This document shows positions 1 through 10,186 of a stretch of DNA of 64,000 nucleotides, piece after piece. The notes below the pieces were generated by a model that had not been told where the DNA came from, did not search any database, and saw nothing but the letters and a program-made list of their open reading frames with translations. Every line of letters begins with the position of its first letter. Positions within the stretch are counted from its first letter, which is position 1. Source of the DNA: Cylicocyclus nassatus (lineage: Eukaryota > Nematoda > Chromadorea > Rhabditida > Strongylidae); assembly GCA_958299035.1 (NCBI GenBank), contig CATQJL010000316.1, positions 13,486,347 through 13,550,346 of the forward strand, read 5' to 3'. The translations under genes were made by a program, and so were the position numbers.

Positions 1-311
1 TTTTCACATAATGCTTGTGATTCATCCTTCTCCTCTCTCCATAGTGACAGTTTTCAACAAGGCCCTTTTTTTAACGAGTGATTTTTGCGAACCATATGTT
101 TGGGAGTGTGGTCTGAAAATATTACGATAGTGCTCGAAAAATTGTCAGAACACAAAGGCACGAGATACGCGCTTTGGAAACCACATTCCAAAACCTCGTC
201 GTGGGCTGCAGTGCTCCCGCTTTTTTCAATCTTTTAACACTTCCTTGTTCCTCTCATGTTTCTTAATACGTTTTTAATCATCTTATCATAAAACCCCTTT
301 GATCTTACTAG

Positions 312-1021
312 ATGAGTCTCATCTTGTGGAAAATAAAGCGAAAGCCGTCGCTAGGATGTGTTCGTTCTCCGAGTTCTTCAGCAATTGATGTGGAGAAATG
401 GGATGTAGCTGACCAGGTATGCCTAGGATATGTGGAGACTTCTTATTTTGTTGAATAATTTTTTATACATGGAGCTTGATCACTGCATATAAACTCTAAA
501 TTGACTCAACTCTTTCGAGTGGGATACGTTTCAATTCGATGCGCTTTTGAGAATGGCGCAAATGCATAGTACTTTTCATTACTGTAGCGGAAGGGTGCTC
601 CATGATTATCAAAATGAATAACAGCGTCCGCGAAAATCTTTTTGGTGAACTCTTATTCTGAACTATTGAAGTGGAATTCTTTCTGCAAAATAGAGAAATC
701 TGAGGAAAAAATGCGAAGATTATTACATTTTTTCTTCTTTTTCTCAACAACTATAGATGCACTCTTTGCTATTGTCAATGATGTTAAGGACTCTACATTA
801 GCTCTTATTAGCTCTTACGCTTACACTGATTTTAACAACTTTCTTGAAACCTCTTGAAAGTGTTTGTGATACATTTGTAGTTGGATGCTGGTAGAATGTT
901 TTACGCGATCGTGCTAGACAACATGGCTGGAACACATGTATTCAAGGAGTTCAAAGGAACTGTACTTGTTTCGGAAATGGCAACTATAAAATTTGAGATG
1001 GTTTTTTCAGATGCTTTATAA
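312..1021 (+). CDS. Tentative small two-exon gene, unknown function
   Basis: Proposed exon 1 is 312-416, starting at an ATG and ending at CAG|GTATGC. Proposed exon 2 is 881-1021, after an ACATTTGTAG acceptor, ending in TAA. Both junctions are phase 0, so the spliced frame gives 81 codons without an internal stop. The 464-bp intron contains unrelated short ORFs. No domain, signal peptide or membrane segment is evident and I do not recognise the product. Support is only the splice consensus and an open frame, which can occur by chance in AT-rich DNA; it could also be part of a larger gene running off the window. Confidence 0.25.
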
Positions 1022-2118
1022 TGCAGTTGAGCCTATACCTTTTCTCTTTTCTACTTTCAAAGCGTAACTGGTCTTAGACGAGAGGGCGAGAGGCTCGCTT
1101 TGCGAATGTATGCGGAAGCATCTAAAGCTGTTTCCATAGTTGCCCGTGTGTCAGCCTCGTACCAGCGCGCCTGTGTGCACGAGCTCCGTAGTGGTCGATG
1201 GACGCGTTGGCACATGCACTGTGGATGCAGCTAGGAATTCCTTTCGAAATTATAACCTTTATGACTGATAAAGTAAAAACTCAAAGATCCGTCTCCCAAT
1301 GTCAAATTTTTGTTCAAAAGAGAACTGATCATGGTGCGACGCGATTCCGCGATTACGCTTGAATTTTTACATTTTCAGTGAAAGCTACAATTCCGCACAA
1401 AGGAGTTCGAAACTTGTAGTCAATCTCGCTCAGATTTTACTTTGGATTTGAGAAGGAGAAAGATTTATATGAAAAAGTCTTCTCAATTACAAAATTCCTG
1501 ACCAACACTTTGCTTTTGCCAAAAACTTCGTAAAGAGGGACAGCTTCACCCAGCGCTTCTTTTTTAAATCATCTTCTTTGAAACGCTCGAGGACACCCTA
1601 TCGGATCCGTTGATTAGAAGATTTGAGCAAAGTGAGCGTTGTGCTCAGTTATGATGTGGTGGGCTGCAATATTTATTGACATCCAACTCCGTGCGATCAT
1701 GTGGAAGCTGGAGTAACTCTTTGTCTCCATATCTCCACTGCGCTTTTCAAGGCAGATCAGACCGAGACGAGATTTGACGGACGCGAGTCGAGTTTTTGAT
1801 CAACCTTATAACTTCGGGTACCTGACAAATTCATTTTCAATCAGTTTGGTTTTGATTTTGATATTAATGATGAGTTTTGTGTAACTGGTTCAAATTTTAG
1901 CTTTTTCGTTTGAGACTTATTTTGTATGTAAATTTTGAATGAAGTTTGGCTATTTTTATTAGGCTGTTAACTAACAAAGCGTGCGGACTCGAAGTGGCCG
2001 TTTCCAACTAAACGTATAGACGTTTGCAGGTCTTGGCACGCAACATAGAACAGCGATCCGTATTTGCCAAGCGGTCCTGTGCGGCAAGATATGAGCGTTC
2101 GAATTTTATGATAAAATC
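1022..2118. other. No gene recognised
   Basis: AT-rich sequence up to the first assembly gap. No long open frame, clear exon pair, inverted repeat or recognised transposon end was seen. A GC-richer patch around 1080-1230 has no coding character that I can support. Confidence 0.4.
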
Positions 2119-2618
2119 NNNNNNNNNNNNNNNNNNNNNNNNNNNNNNNNNNNNNNNNNNNNNNNNNNNNNNNNNNNNNNNNNNNNNNNNNNNNNNNNNN
2201 NNNNNNNNNNNNNNNNNNNNNNNNNNNNNNNNNNNNNNNNNNNNNNNNNNNNNNNNNNNNNNNNNNNNNNNNNNNNNNNNNNNNNNNNNNNNNNNNNNNN
2301 NNNNNNNNNNNNNNNNNNNNNNNNNNNNNNNNNNNNNNNNNNNNNNNNNNNNNNNNNNNNNNNNNNNNNNNNNNNNNNNNNNNNNNNNNNNNNNNNNNNN
2401 NNNNNNNNNNNNNNNNNNNNNNNNNNNNNNNNNNNNNNNNNNNNNNNNNNNNNNNNNNNNNNNNNNNNNNNNNNNNNNNNNNNNNNNNNNNNNNNNNNNN
2501 NNNNNNNNNNNNNNNNNNNNNNNNNNNNNNNNNNNNNNNNNNNNNNNNNNNNNNNNNNNNNNNNNNNNNNNNNNNNNNNNNNNNNNNNNNNNNNNNNNNN
2601 NNNNNNNNNNNNNNNNNN
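2119..2618. other. Assembly gap of exactly 500 N
   Basis: Run of 500 undetermined bases, the same size as the second gap in the window, so probably a fixed-size placeholder and not a measured distance. Open frames crossing it are meaningless. Confidence 0.95.
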
Positions 2619-2644
2619 AAGCAGTGGTATCAACGCAGAGTACT
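2619..2644 (+). other. SMART primer/adaptor left in the assembly
   Basis: The 26 bases next to the gap begin aagcagtggtatcaacgcag and continue agtact. This is the known SMART (template-switching) amplification primer. The identical 26 bases recur beside the other gap at 59410. Retroelement homology starts directly after it, at about 2645. This is an artefact, not genomic sequence. Confidence 0.9.
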
Positions 2645-2646
2645 GA

Positions 2647-3360
2647 TCTCTATTCGCTCGATTTGGAAATCCACAAGTGATCGTGTCGGATAATGGGACT
2701 CAGTTCACAGCAAGGGAGTTTCAAGACTTTTGTAAAGAGAGAGGAATCAAGCATATACGTGCATCTCCATTCCATCCACAATCAAATGGACAAGCGGAGA
2801 GGTTTGCGGATATTTTCAAGAGAACCTTCCTGAAAATTAAGGAGGGAGGAACGGCAGAGAAGCTCGCGGAGTTTCTGCAGTCTTATCGACGGACGCCTTG
2901 TACAACTGCTCCGGGACGACGTTCGCCTGCCGAACTGCTCCTGGGACGTCAGATAAGGACACCACTGTTACTGCTGAACGAAGACTCCACAGAAGAAGGA
3001 ATGGGCAATGAAGCTATGGAGAAGCAGTTCAACCGCCGTCACGGAGCACGAAAGAAATCGTACCAGCCACAAAAAGCCATGTGGGTACGTGATTTTCGCT
3101 CTGGATGTGAAAAATGGATTCCAGCACGAGTGAAGAAACGATATGGGGAAGCGCTTTATGGCGTGCTTACGGAAGACGGTCAGTTATGGAGACGTCATGC
3201 GAACCAGAGGCGCCGCGCAGCAAGTATGGATCGACATCATGGCTCAACCCAGTCCATCCCCGAAAGCAGACGTAACCATGGTATGGATGCTGCTGAACAC
3301 CAAGCCACCTCGTCTACGCTCTATCTCATCCTGATCGCCAGTTGTTGTGGAACGCGTTGA
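2647..3360 (+). pseudogene. Ty3/gypsy integrase fragment (C-terminal part of pol)
   Basis: Open frame entering from the adaptor junction with no start of its own. It holds the second catalytic Asp (VSDNGTQFTAREF) and the Glu (HPQSNGQAERF) of the DDE integrase core, then the C-terminal region ending in WRRHANQ, typical of Ty3/gypsy integrase tails. The first catalytic Asp, zinc finger, RT, RNase H, protease and gag are absent because the copy is cut at the adaptor. Relative to the minus-strand copy at 5083-6531 the SDNG motif is intact. At about 3325 the frame leaves pol and runs into primer-binding-site and LTR sequence of the opposite orientation, stopping at TGA 3358-3360. Non-functional fragment. 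Confidence 0.8.
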
Positions 3361-3558
3361 GCCGTTGACAATTTATTAGAAAAACACAAAGATTCCCCTT
3401 ATACACATAGGCGTATATGCCGCGGGTTCACTAGGATCAATGCAATAACAACACGTAAATACAGCAAGGTGCGGCGGGTACGCCGCAGCCGCATAGGCCG
3501 CCTCAGCATTAGCTATCAATAGTGAGCAAGTTCCAACATAAGGGACGGCTCTACAACA
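3343..3558 (-). repeat. Ty3/gypsy LTR, copy A
   Basis: 216 bp bounded by TGTTGT...ACAACA. Read on the minus strand it is preceded by a purine-rich tract (3559-3571) like a 3' LTR and followed by TGGCGATCAGGA, the putative primer-binding site, like a 5' LTR. It therefore joins pieces of two elements. It is close in sequence to the LTRs at 4456-4672 and 7287-7501. Confidence 0.8.
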
Positions 3559-3566
3559 CCTCCCTC

Positions 3567-4010
3567 CTAAGATGAACAACGGTACATCTTATAATAAGGA
3601 TCTACTTGTAGACGTTCTGGTGGGCGACGATGGCGACTTGGTCTGGTTGCTGTCGGTGAAGTAGACGAGGTGGCATGGTGTTCAGCAGCATCGAAACCAC
3701 TGTTAAGTCGGTCTTCGTCGGAAGTGGACTGTGTCGAGTCATGATGGCGATCCATACTTGCTGCGCGGCGCATCTGGTTCGCATGTCGTCTCCATAACTG
3801 GCCGTCTTCAGTAAGCACGCCATATAGCGCTTCTCCACAGCGTTTCTTCACTCGTGCTGGAATCCATTTTTCACATCCAGAGCGAAAATCACGTACCCAC
3901 ACGGCTTCTTGTGGCTGGTACGCTCTCTTTCGTGCTACATGGTGGCGGTTAAACTGCTTCTCCATGTTTTCATTGCCCATTCCTTCTTCTTTGGAGTCTT
4001 CATTCAGCAG
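3567..4010 (-). pseudogene. Ty3/gypsy pol C-terminal fragment
   Basis: Minus-strand open frame encoding the tail of pol, from the LLNEDS region through WVRDFRSGCEKWIPARV and WRRHANQMRR to the stop just before the purine tract and LTR. It matches the plus-strand copy at 2960-3325 and the minus-strand copy at 4681-5090. Upstream, at about 4010, it is fused head-to-head to a plus-strand protease fragment, so the longer open frame to 4193 is chimeric and its first 60 or so residues are antisense to protease. Not functional. Confidence 0.75.
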
Positions 4011-4288
4011 CGTAATCAGAGGATGTTCCCTCAAGCTACAGCTGGACACAGGTGCGGATATAACCCTGATTTCGCGAAGAGCCTGGAAGAGGATGGGATC
4101 CCCTGCTCTGGAACCCTGTGTGTTGCCCGTGAAAACTGCCGACGGGACGCCGATGCAGATCGACGGTAAATTTTCGACCGATTTTGAGGTCAAAGATCGA
4201 GTTACAGGGAAAACCGTTCATGGAAACGGAATTTGCTACGTCACCGAAGGCTCGAATCTATTGGGATTGGAATGGTGTATCCAATTGC
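4011..4288 (+). pseudogene. Ty3/gypsy retropepsin fragment
   Basis: Plus-strand fragment of the aspartic protease, with the catalytic DTG inside LKLQLDTGADITLISRRAW and the following LGLEWCIQLPAY block. It is the same region as residues 145-236 of the minus-strand gag-pol frame at 5083-6531. The left edge abuts the oppositely oriented pol tail. The right edge passes into an oppositely oriented LTR fragment at a shared CGGCGTAC string. Isolated fragment without gag or RT. Confidence 0.75.
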
Positions 4289-4437
4289 CGGCGTACATGC
4301 CGAGGGTTCACTAGGATTAGCTCGAGAACAACACATACAAATATATCAAAGTGCGGCGGGTACGCCGCAACCACAGAGACCATATCGACCTAGCCTATAG
4401 TGAGCGAGCAAGTTCCAATATAAGGGACGGCTCTACA
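4289..4437 (-). repeat. Partial Ty3/gypsy LTR
   Basis: About 149 bp matching the LTR from GGCGTACATGCCG to CTCTACA. It lacks the first ~75 bp and the last three bases of the LTR. It lies directly left of the 3' LTR of the larger element, separated by a short duplicated GATTGTTGTG string (4443-4462). Confidence 0.7.
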
Positions 4438-4455
4438 TCGGGGATTGTTGTGGAT

Positions 4456-4672
4456 TGTTGTGGAACGCGTTGAGTCGTTGACGATTTATTAGAAAAACAC
4501 AAGAGTTCCCCCTCTGCCTATCGGCGTACATGCCGAGGGTTCACTAGAAATAGCCCAGGAACAACACACAAAATATATCAAAGTGCGGCGGGTACGCCGC
4601 AACCACAGAGACCATATCGACCTAGCCTATAGTGAGCGAGCAAGTTCCAACATAAGGGACGGCTCTACAACA
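4456..4672 (-). repeat. 3' LTR of the deleted Ty3/gypsy element
   Basis: 217 bp, TGTTGT...ACAACA. On the minus strand it follows the purine-rich tract next to the end of pol. Confidence 0.8.
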
Positions 4673-4680
4673 CCTCCCTC

Positions 4681-5093
4681 CTAAGATGAACAACGGTACA
4701 TCTTATAATAAGGATCTACTTGTAGACGTTCTGGTGGGCGACGATGACGACTTGGTCTGGTTGCTGTCGGTGAAGTAGACGAGGTGGCATGGTGTTCAGC
4801 AGCATCGAAACCACTGTTAAGTCGGTCTTCGTCGGAAGTGGACTGTGTCGAGTCATGATGGCGATCCATACTTGCTGCGCGGCGCATCTGGTTCGCATGA
4901 CGTCTCCTAACTGACCGTCTTCCGTAAGCACGGCATATAGCGCTTCTCCACAGCGTTTCTTCACTCGTGCTGGAATCCATTTTTCACATCCAGAGCGAAA
5001 ATCACGTACCCACACGGCTTCTTGTGGCTGGTACGATTTCTTTCGTGCTCCGTGACGGCGGTTGAACTGCTTCTCCAGAGCTTCATTGCCCAT
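4681..5093 (-). pseudogene. Frameshifted end of pol in the deleted Ty3/gypsy element
   Basis: Continuation of pol after the frame of 5083-6531 stops at LLLNEERRNGQ. Residues from MGNEALEKQFNRRHGARK to LTEDGQL are in one frame. Compared with the copy at 3567-4010 two bases are missing near 4908 (CTCCTAACTG against CTCCATAACTGG), which throws the WRRHANQ tail into another frame (4681-4905). Two frameshifts therefore separate integrase core and tail. Confidence 0.7.
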
Positions 5094-6531
5094 TCCTTCT
5101 TTCTTCGTTCAGCAGCAACAGTGGTGTCCTTATCTGACGTCCCAAGAGCAGCTCGGCAGGCGAACGTTGTCTTGGAGCAGTTGTACAAGGCGTCCGTCGA
5201 TAAGACTGTAGAAACTCCGCAAGCTTCTCTGCCGTTCCTCCCTCCTTAATTCTCTGAAAGGTCCTTTTGAAGATATCCACGAACCTCTCCGTTTGTCCAT
5301 TTGATTGCGGATGGAATGGTGGTAAACGCATATGCTTGATTCCTCTCTCTTCACAGAAGTCTTGAAACTCCCTTGCTGTGAACTGAGTCCGATTATCCGA
5401 CACGATCACTTGTGGATTTCCAAATCGAGCGAATAGAGATCTGAGTTCTCTCAGGGTAGCTGTAGTTGACGATGAAGGCATCTCAAATACTTCTGGCCAT
5501 TTCGTGTAAGCGTCAACTACGACGAGATACATCTTGCCATTCAGCGGCCCTGCGTAGTCAATGTGAAGTCGATTCCATGGTTTGTCTTCTACTTTCCATG
5601 AATGCAGCACAGTCTTCACTGGCATCTTGGCTGTTTCTTGACATGCCCTACAGCGGCGCACTGAGTCCTTGATGTCTCTGTTGATGCCCTTGTTCTTCGT
5701 GCACTTTCCTAGGTTGCTGTTAAAAACTTCTCCATGCTTCTTCTTCAAATCGGCGACCACTTCGACTCGAATTTTCTCTTCGCTAGTCACCTTTCTGCAA
5801 TGGAAGTTGCCCTTCAGCTTTTTGTATGCCGGCAGCTGGATGCACCATTCCAGTCCTAGTAGATTCGAGCCTTCAGTGACGTAGCATGTGCCATTTCCAT
5901 GAAGCATCTTCCCTGTAACTCGATCTCTGACGGAAAAGTCGGTTGAAAATTTACCATATATCTTCATCGACGTCCCGCCTGCAGTTTTCACGGGCATCAC
6001 ACAGGGTTCCAGAGCCGGAGATCCCATCCTCTTCCAAGCTCTGCGTGATATCAGCGTTATATCTGCACCTGTGTCCAGCTGAAGTTTGAGATTACATCCT
6101 CTAACTACGACGTCGAGGTAGGTCCGCGCGCTCTCGGTGTCGAAGGCGACCACATGTTTGCACTGTCTTCTGCGGCCAAACTGCGCTCCTGTCTTCCGCC
6201 GCTTCTTCCGACCAATGTTGTCGGCTTGTGGACAGTCTCTTCTGAAATGTGGTCCTCCGCACGTGAAACAAGTTACCTCCTTTTTCTTCCACACTGCATG
6301 GATGTCGCGCGTGCCTTCCATGTCCGTGTTATCCATTTTCATAGCAGTGAAATTCTCACATTCCGCGACTAGGTCCTCGATTGTCAACGGTGCTTCGTCC
6401 CTGTGAGCGTCCAGTCGACGAATCATCCGAAGGCGAACTTCCCTAAGTGAGGGATCCTGAAGACCTGCTACAAATTGCAGCGTCTTCATTGCCGTGTAAT
6501 CGACCTCCTTGAGCCGGGCATCCTCGTCCAT
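5083..6531 (-). pseudogene. gag-protease-integrase frame with RT/RNase H deleted
   Basis: 482-codon frame; it is open upstream of its first ATG to the gag frameshift at about 6594. Order: gag C-terminus; zinc knuckle Cys88, Cys91, His95, Cys100 (CX2CX3HX4C, one residue shorter than the usual CCHC); retropepsin with Asp153-Thr-Gly; start of the RT region (HGEVFNSNLGKCTK); then directly the CC half of the integrase zinc finger (RRCRAC) and the DDE core with Asp325, Asp379 and Glu415 (35 residues between the last two). The jump at residues 279-281 removes all of RT and RNase H yet keeps the frame open. SDNG is SDNR here, a possibly damaging change beside Asp379. The frame ends early by frameshift. 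Confidence 0.85.
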
Positions 6532-6593
6532 CCGCTTGATAGTGTTGGCGTACTCACGAAACGGTACGTACGCTGGCGTGAGCGGGGGGCAGG

Positions 6594-7106
6594 TTATAGG
6601 CAGTCATACCGCCTTCTGATGAGAGTCTTCTTGGAGGCAAAAAGCTTTTGAAGATTCGCGACGGTAGTATCGAAGTCCAAGTCGCTTGGTTGCGCAGGCA
6701 AGACCTCATCAGCATACTTCCGGTATGCTTCTTCATCCAGCTTCATTAGGATTAAGTCGCGCTTCTTCTGATCCGAAAGCTGGGAGTCGCGTATAACCGG
6801 TCCGTACCTGCCATACCAGTACGCAAAGGTGTTACCTGTCTCTTCGTCTGAGACAAACCTTTGCACGTCCTTGCTCAGCTGATCGTACTGATCCTTGCTG
6901 GCATCTTGGACGGCTCCCTGATTACTGGCTAGAGCGGAGATCAGCGTCCTCATTTGCTCTTGCTGAGCTTGCAGCTGCATCTGCACTTGTTCTTGCTGTG
7001 CTTGTATCTGGATCCGAACTTCTTCTTGTTGAAGCCGCATCTGCTCCATCATGACGTTGAGGACCTTCTCCAGATCCGCATGCCGTTCTTCTGCGACCTT
7101 CGGCAT
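6594..7106 (-). pseudogene. Ty3/gypsy gag N-terminal frame
   Basis: 170-codon frame starting MPKVAEERHADLEKVL. Residues 20-60 are a Gln-rich run (repeated QAQQEQ) with coiled-coil character. A retrotransposon-gag-like segment follows (FAYWYGRYGPVI, then a Leu-rich helical region). The frame stops at RRYDCL. Downstream sequence resumes as gag in a different frame (LTPAYVPFREYA region, then the 5083-6531 frame), so a 1-2 base shift near 6592 splits gag. The start lies 180 bp inside the 5' LTR, after the primer-binding site and a leader. Confidence 0.75.
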
Positions 7107-7286
7107 GGCTCCGCGGCTATAACGAGATTTCTTCCCTCTCGTCGATCGATTCCTTAAATAGAACTTATCTGGAGAAGTTGTCCTTGAAGCTGATTGCAGG
7201 CTTCTTCTTCTCCTGTCGGCGATGGAGCTTCTTCTCGTCCTCAGTTGGTGGTGGAGTTCTTCTTGTCCTTGATCCTGATCGCCAGT

Positions 7287-7501
7287 TGTTGTGGAACGCG
7301 TTGAGTCGTTGACGATTTATTAGAAAAACACATAGATTCCCCTTATACACATAGGCGTATATGCCGCGGGTTCACTAGGACCAATGCAATAACAACACGT
7401 AAACATAATCAAGGTGCGGCGGGTACGCCGCAGCCGCCTAGGTCACCTCAGCCTTAGCTATCAATAATGAGCGAGTTCTAACACTGAACAGCTCTACAAC
7501 A
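7287..7501 (-). repeat. 5' LTR of the deleted Ty3/gypsy element
   Basis: 215 bp, TGTTGT...ACAACA. On the minus strand it is followed by the putative primer-binding site TGGCGATCAGGA and the gag leader. Confidence 0.8.
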
Positions 7502-8734
7502 AGTCTTTCGAAATGCTTTGGGTGCATTTTGTAAAGCTGGCTTTAACTTAGATACAGTATGGAGCGAAGTCGTTCCCTCTTTATTACTGCATGAGCTATA
7601 TGGAGGGTTTTCTAACGGATCAAATTTTACCCCTGAGACAAACTAAAAAAGCTGAAAACTCCTACACTGGGATAGTCAGAGTCGCTGATTTCAAAAAACT
7701 CGCACTTCACAGTAACAAATTTCTCTATGTTGTACCAGATATACCGAACAACCGATTTCTGATACTCGTTAATAACTTTGTTACACCTTTTGTAGAGCTC
7801 TGCAAAAGCGCAAAAGGGTATATAGCAGAATAACCACACATGAAAACATTGTCACACAATTTTGCAATTTTTTTGATTTTTTTCTTTCACTCATTCTTTT
7901 CTTTTTCTTTTACTTCTACCACTACGACCACGACTTCCATCGCTATGACTACTACTCCTCCCACCTCGACTACCACTTCTACCACTACCACTACAACTTC
8001 TCCTACCACAAGTACAACTGGTCCCACCACGACTTTGGCCATGTAACCATCGTGATACCACATCTACTACTCCTGACACGACTACATACTACACCTAACA
8101 CTACTACTAGCATGACCAGTACTACTACTACAAGCACATCATCTACATCAACTTCTACATCTGCTCCAACCCGTCTAATACTACATTTGTCTCAGATAGA
8201 GAATGTAAGTATAGTTTTTTGGCTCAATAGTATTCTTTAATATGTCCATTTTGAGCATATTATCGATTGTATCGTTTTTTAGAAGCAGCGACAACTATTG
8301 TGTTGAAGGAACCTGAAGATGCGTCTGATAAGAGGAGTGCGATGATTGACTTGCTGTGCAGTATGTTCTTGAAATTGACAAAACCCCACTTAATGATAGT
8401 CAGTTTTTGCCAACACCATAACCCTATTCTGTGAACCCTATGAATAATTCTGTATTTGCAGATCTCTGAGGTAACAGCGAGGAATACAAGTCAAGTCATC
8501 TTCATCCCACTTCCTCATCCACTTCATCATCGACATCGTCGTCAGCATCGACATCCACATCCACCTTGACTTCATACTCCACGGCTTTGACGACATTGCG
8601 ACACCAGCAGCTGATCGTGAACAAATTTCCTAGAGATGTTATTTAATTTCTTGCGAAAAGCAGGTTAGATATTTTTTTAACTGTTATGGGGAAGAGTCGT
8701 AAATCCGAAAATCATTCAAACTTTGATTTTTTAG

Positions 8735-9368
8735 GACTATGCAGTCGACTCAGAGGCTCCAAGAAAACATCAACATCAACAAGCACCACATCGCCAAGTA
8801 CGATATCAACAACTCCTACACCAGCTTATGCGCCTCATTCAGGTAAGACCAAAACATCGACATTTTTAAGAAAAAAATTAGAAATTCCAAAACTTGATTT
8901 TTAGGTTCATGCTGCTGCCCCACAGTGAAGACCAAAATCTTACCACCACTGAAGCTCCAAAATCTTCTTGTTGTGATTGCCAAAGTTGTGGAGATGTTGT
9001 GTAATTTCTTGAAAAAAGCAGGTAAATTTTAATTTTTTGTTAAATGATATGATGGAGTATCATTGTAAATTCAAAAAGCACTTGTGCTTTGGTTTTTAGG
9101 ACCATGCAGTCGCCTCCGAGGCTCCACAAAAACATCAACATTAACATGCATCACATCAACAACTCTCACGCCAGTTTATTCACTTTAGTCAGATCAGAAC
9201 AAACTTGAAAAAAAATTCAAAAAATGTAAATTCTCATTTCAGATTCGTGCTGTTGCCCACATTGTAAAGATCAAGATCTTATCACCACTGAAGCTCCAAA
9301 ATCTTCTTGCTGTGAATGCGAAATGCAAGCTCAAGTTGAGCCGGAGACTACACAGATACCAATGCCAG
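8735..9368 (+). repeat. Tandem duplication of an exon pair in the lectin gene
   Basis: Exon module A (8735-8842, CSRLRGSKKTSTST) and module B (8905-9021, SCCCP...) are repeated as A' (9100-9192) and B' (9243-9368) with their introns. In A' an in-frame TAG (9186-9188) has appeared and the donor TCAG|GTAAGA of A reads TCAG|ATCAGA. In B an indel shifts the frame relative to B' but leaves it open. Exon lengths of A, B and B' are multiples of three, so duplication would keep the frame. Confidence 0.7.
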
Positions 9369-10186
9369 GTACAGAATTAATCAAAATCAATTGGATCTTG
9401 TCAGAAAATGAAAATTCTAGCCGCTTGCTCTTGCCCACCAATTGAAAAGCAAACAACAACTGAAGCTCCAACGATTCGTAAGAAATGTTCAGCGGTTGAA
9501 ATCTTATTTTAAAAATAAAAAAATCTTTCCAGAATATTCACCATGCGATTGCGGAATGAGCATTGAGTCTACACCAATACCGACTGAGGCACCACAAGCA
9601 AGTAAATCATTGCTCTAGTCCCCCCCCCCCTTGAACAAATGATGATTTTTAGCTACTTGCTCTGCAGGCAAGGAGAGGGCCACTGAAGCTCCAAAATTCC
9701 CATGCTGCGGTTAAATGAGCGCTCAAACTGCACCAGAAATTATTGAAACTTCTCCAGAACCAATCCAGGCTGCTTCCGTACAAGGTATGGAATTTAATCT
9801 TCCCTTTCCCTACACCGTTCGTAGAGTTCGCTAAAATACAAATTATAGGTCCCCCATGTTGCTGTAAACAGGCTCAAGACACTCCAATCACCGAAACCCC
9901 CATCACAAGTAAGCAAAAGAAGAAGATCTGGGGTTACCACAAACAAAAAAATGTTTCTAGAATCTTCAGGCCAGATGGAAAAGATTGCTGCGCCCGCAGT
10001 TGCACCAGCGCTAATTCACCTGCACCAAAACCACTCCAGACTGCACCAAAGCGAATTCCAGCAAGAAAGCCTGTCCCATATGTGCCTCGACCAGTTCAAG
10101 CTGCGGCTAGAAAAGCTCGAATTGCACCAATGTATCAACCAATCCATCAGGCACCTGCTCCTTCAGCGCAGGCACATTATAAGAAA

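Larger units (their letters stand above)
4456..7501 (-). mobile_element. Ty3/gypsy LTR retrotransposon, RT/RNase H-deleted
   Basis: Minus-strand element of 3046 bp bounded by two similar LTRs: 3' LTR 4456-4672 (217 bp) and 5' LTR 7287-7501 (215 bp), both TGTTGT...ACAACA. A purine tract (GGAGGGAGG on the minus strand) borders the 3' LTR, and TGGCGATCAGGA next to the 5' LTR is the putative primer-binding site. The internal part has gag, a zinc knuckle, protease and most of integrase. RT and RNase H are missing through a join near 5694, so the element could move only with enzymes supplied in trans. The left flank is another LTR fragment, and no target duplication was found. Confidence 0.85.

Noticed and set aside
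2024..2680. Open frames spanning the N runs (also 58849-59578)
   Set aside because: They consist almost wholly of undetermined bases; no codon can be read across the gaps.
9909..9960. A 52-bp intron after exon 9849-9908 (GTAAGC...TTTCTAG)
   Set aside because: Splice sites look acceptable, but removing it puts the Pro/Ala-rich downstream sequence out of frame, while unspliced reading stays open. Left undecided, not annotated.
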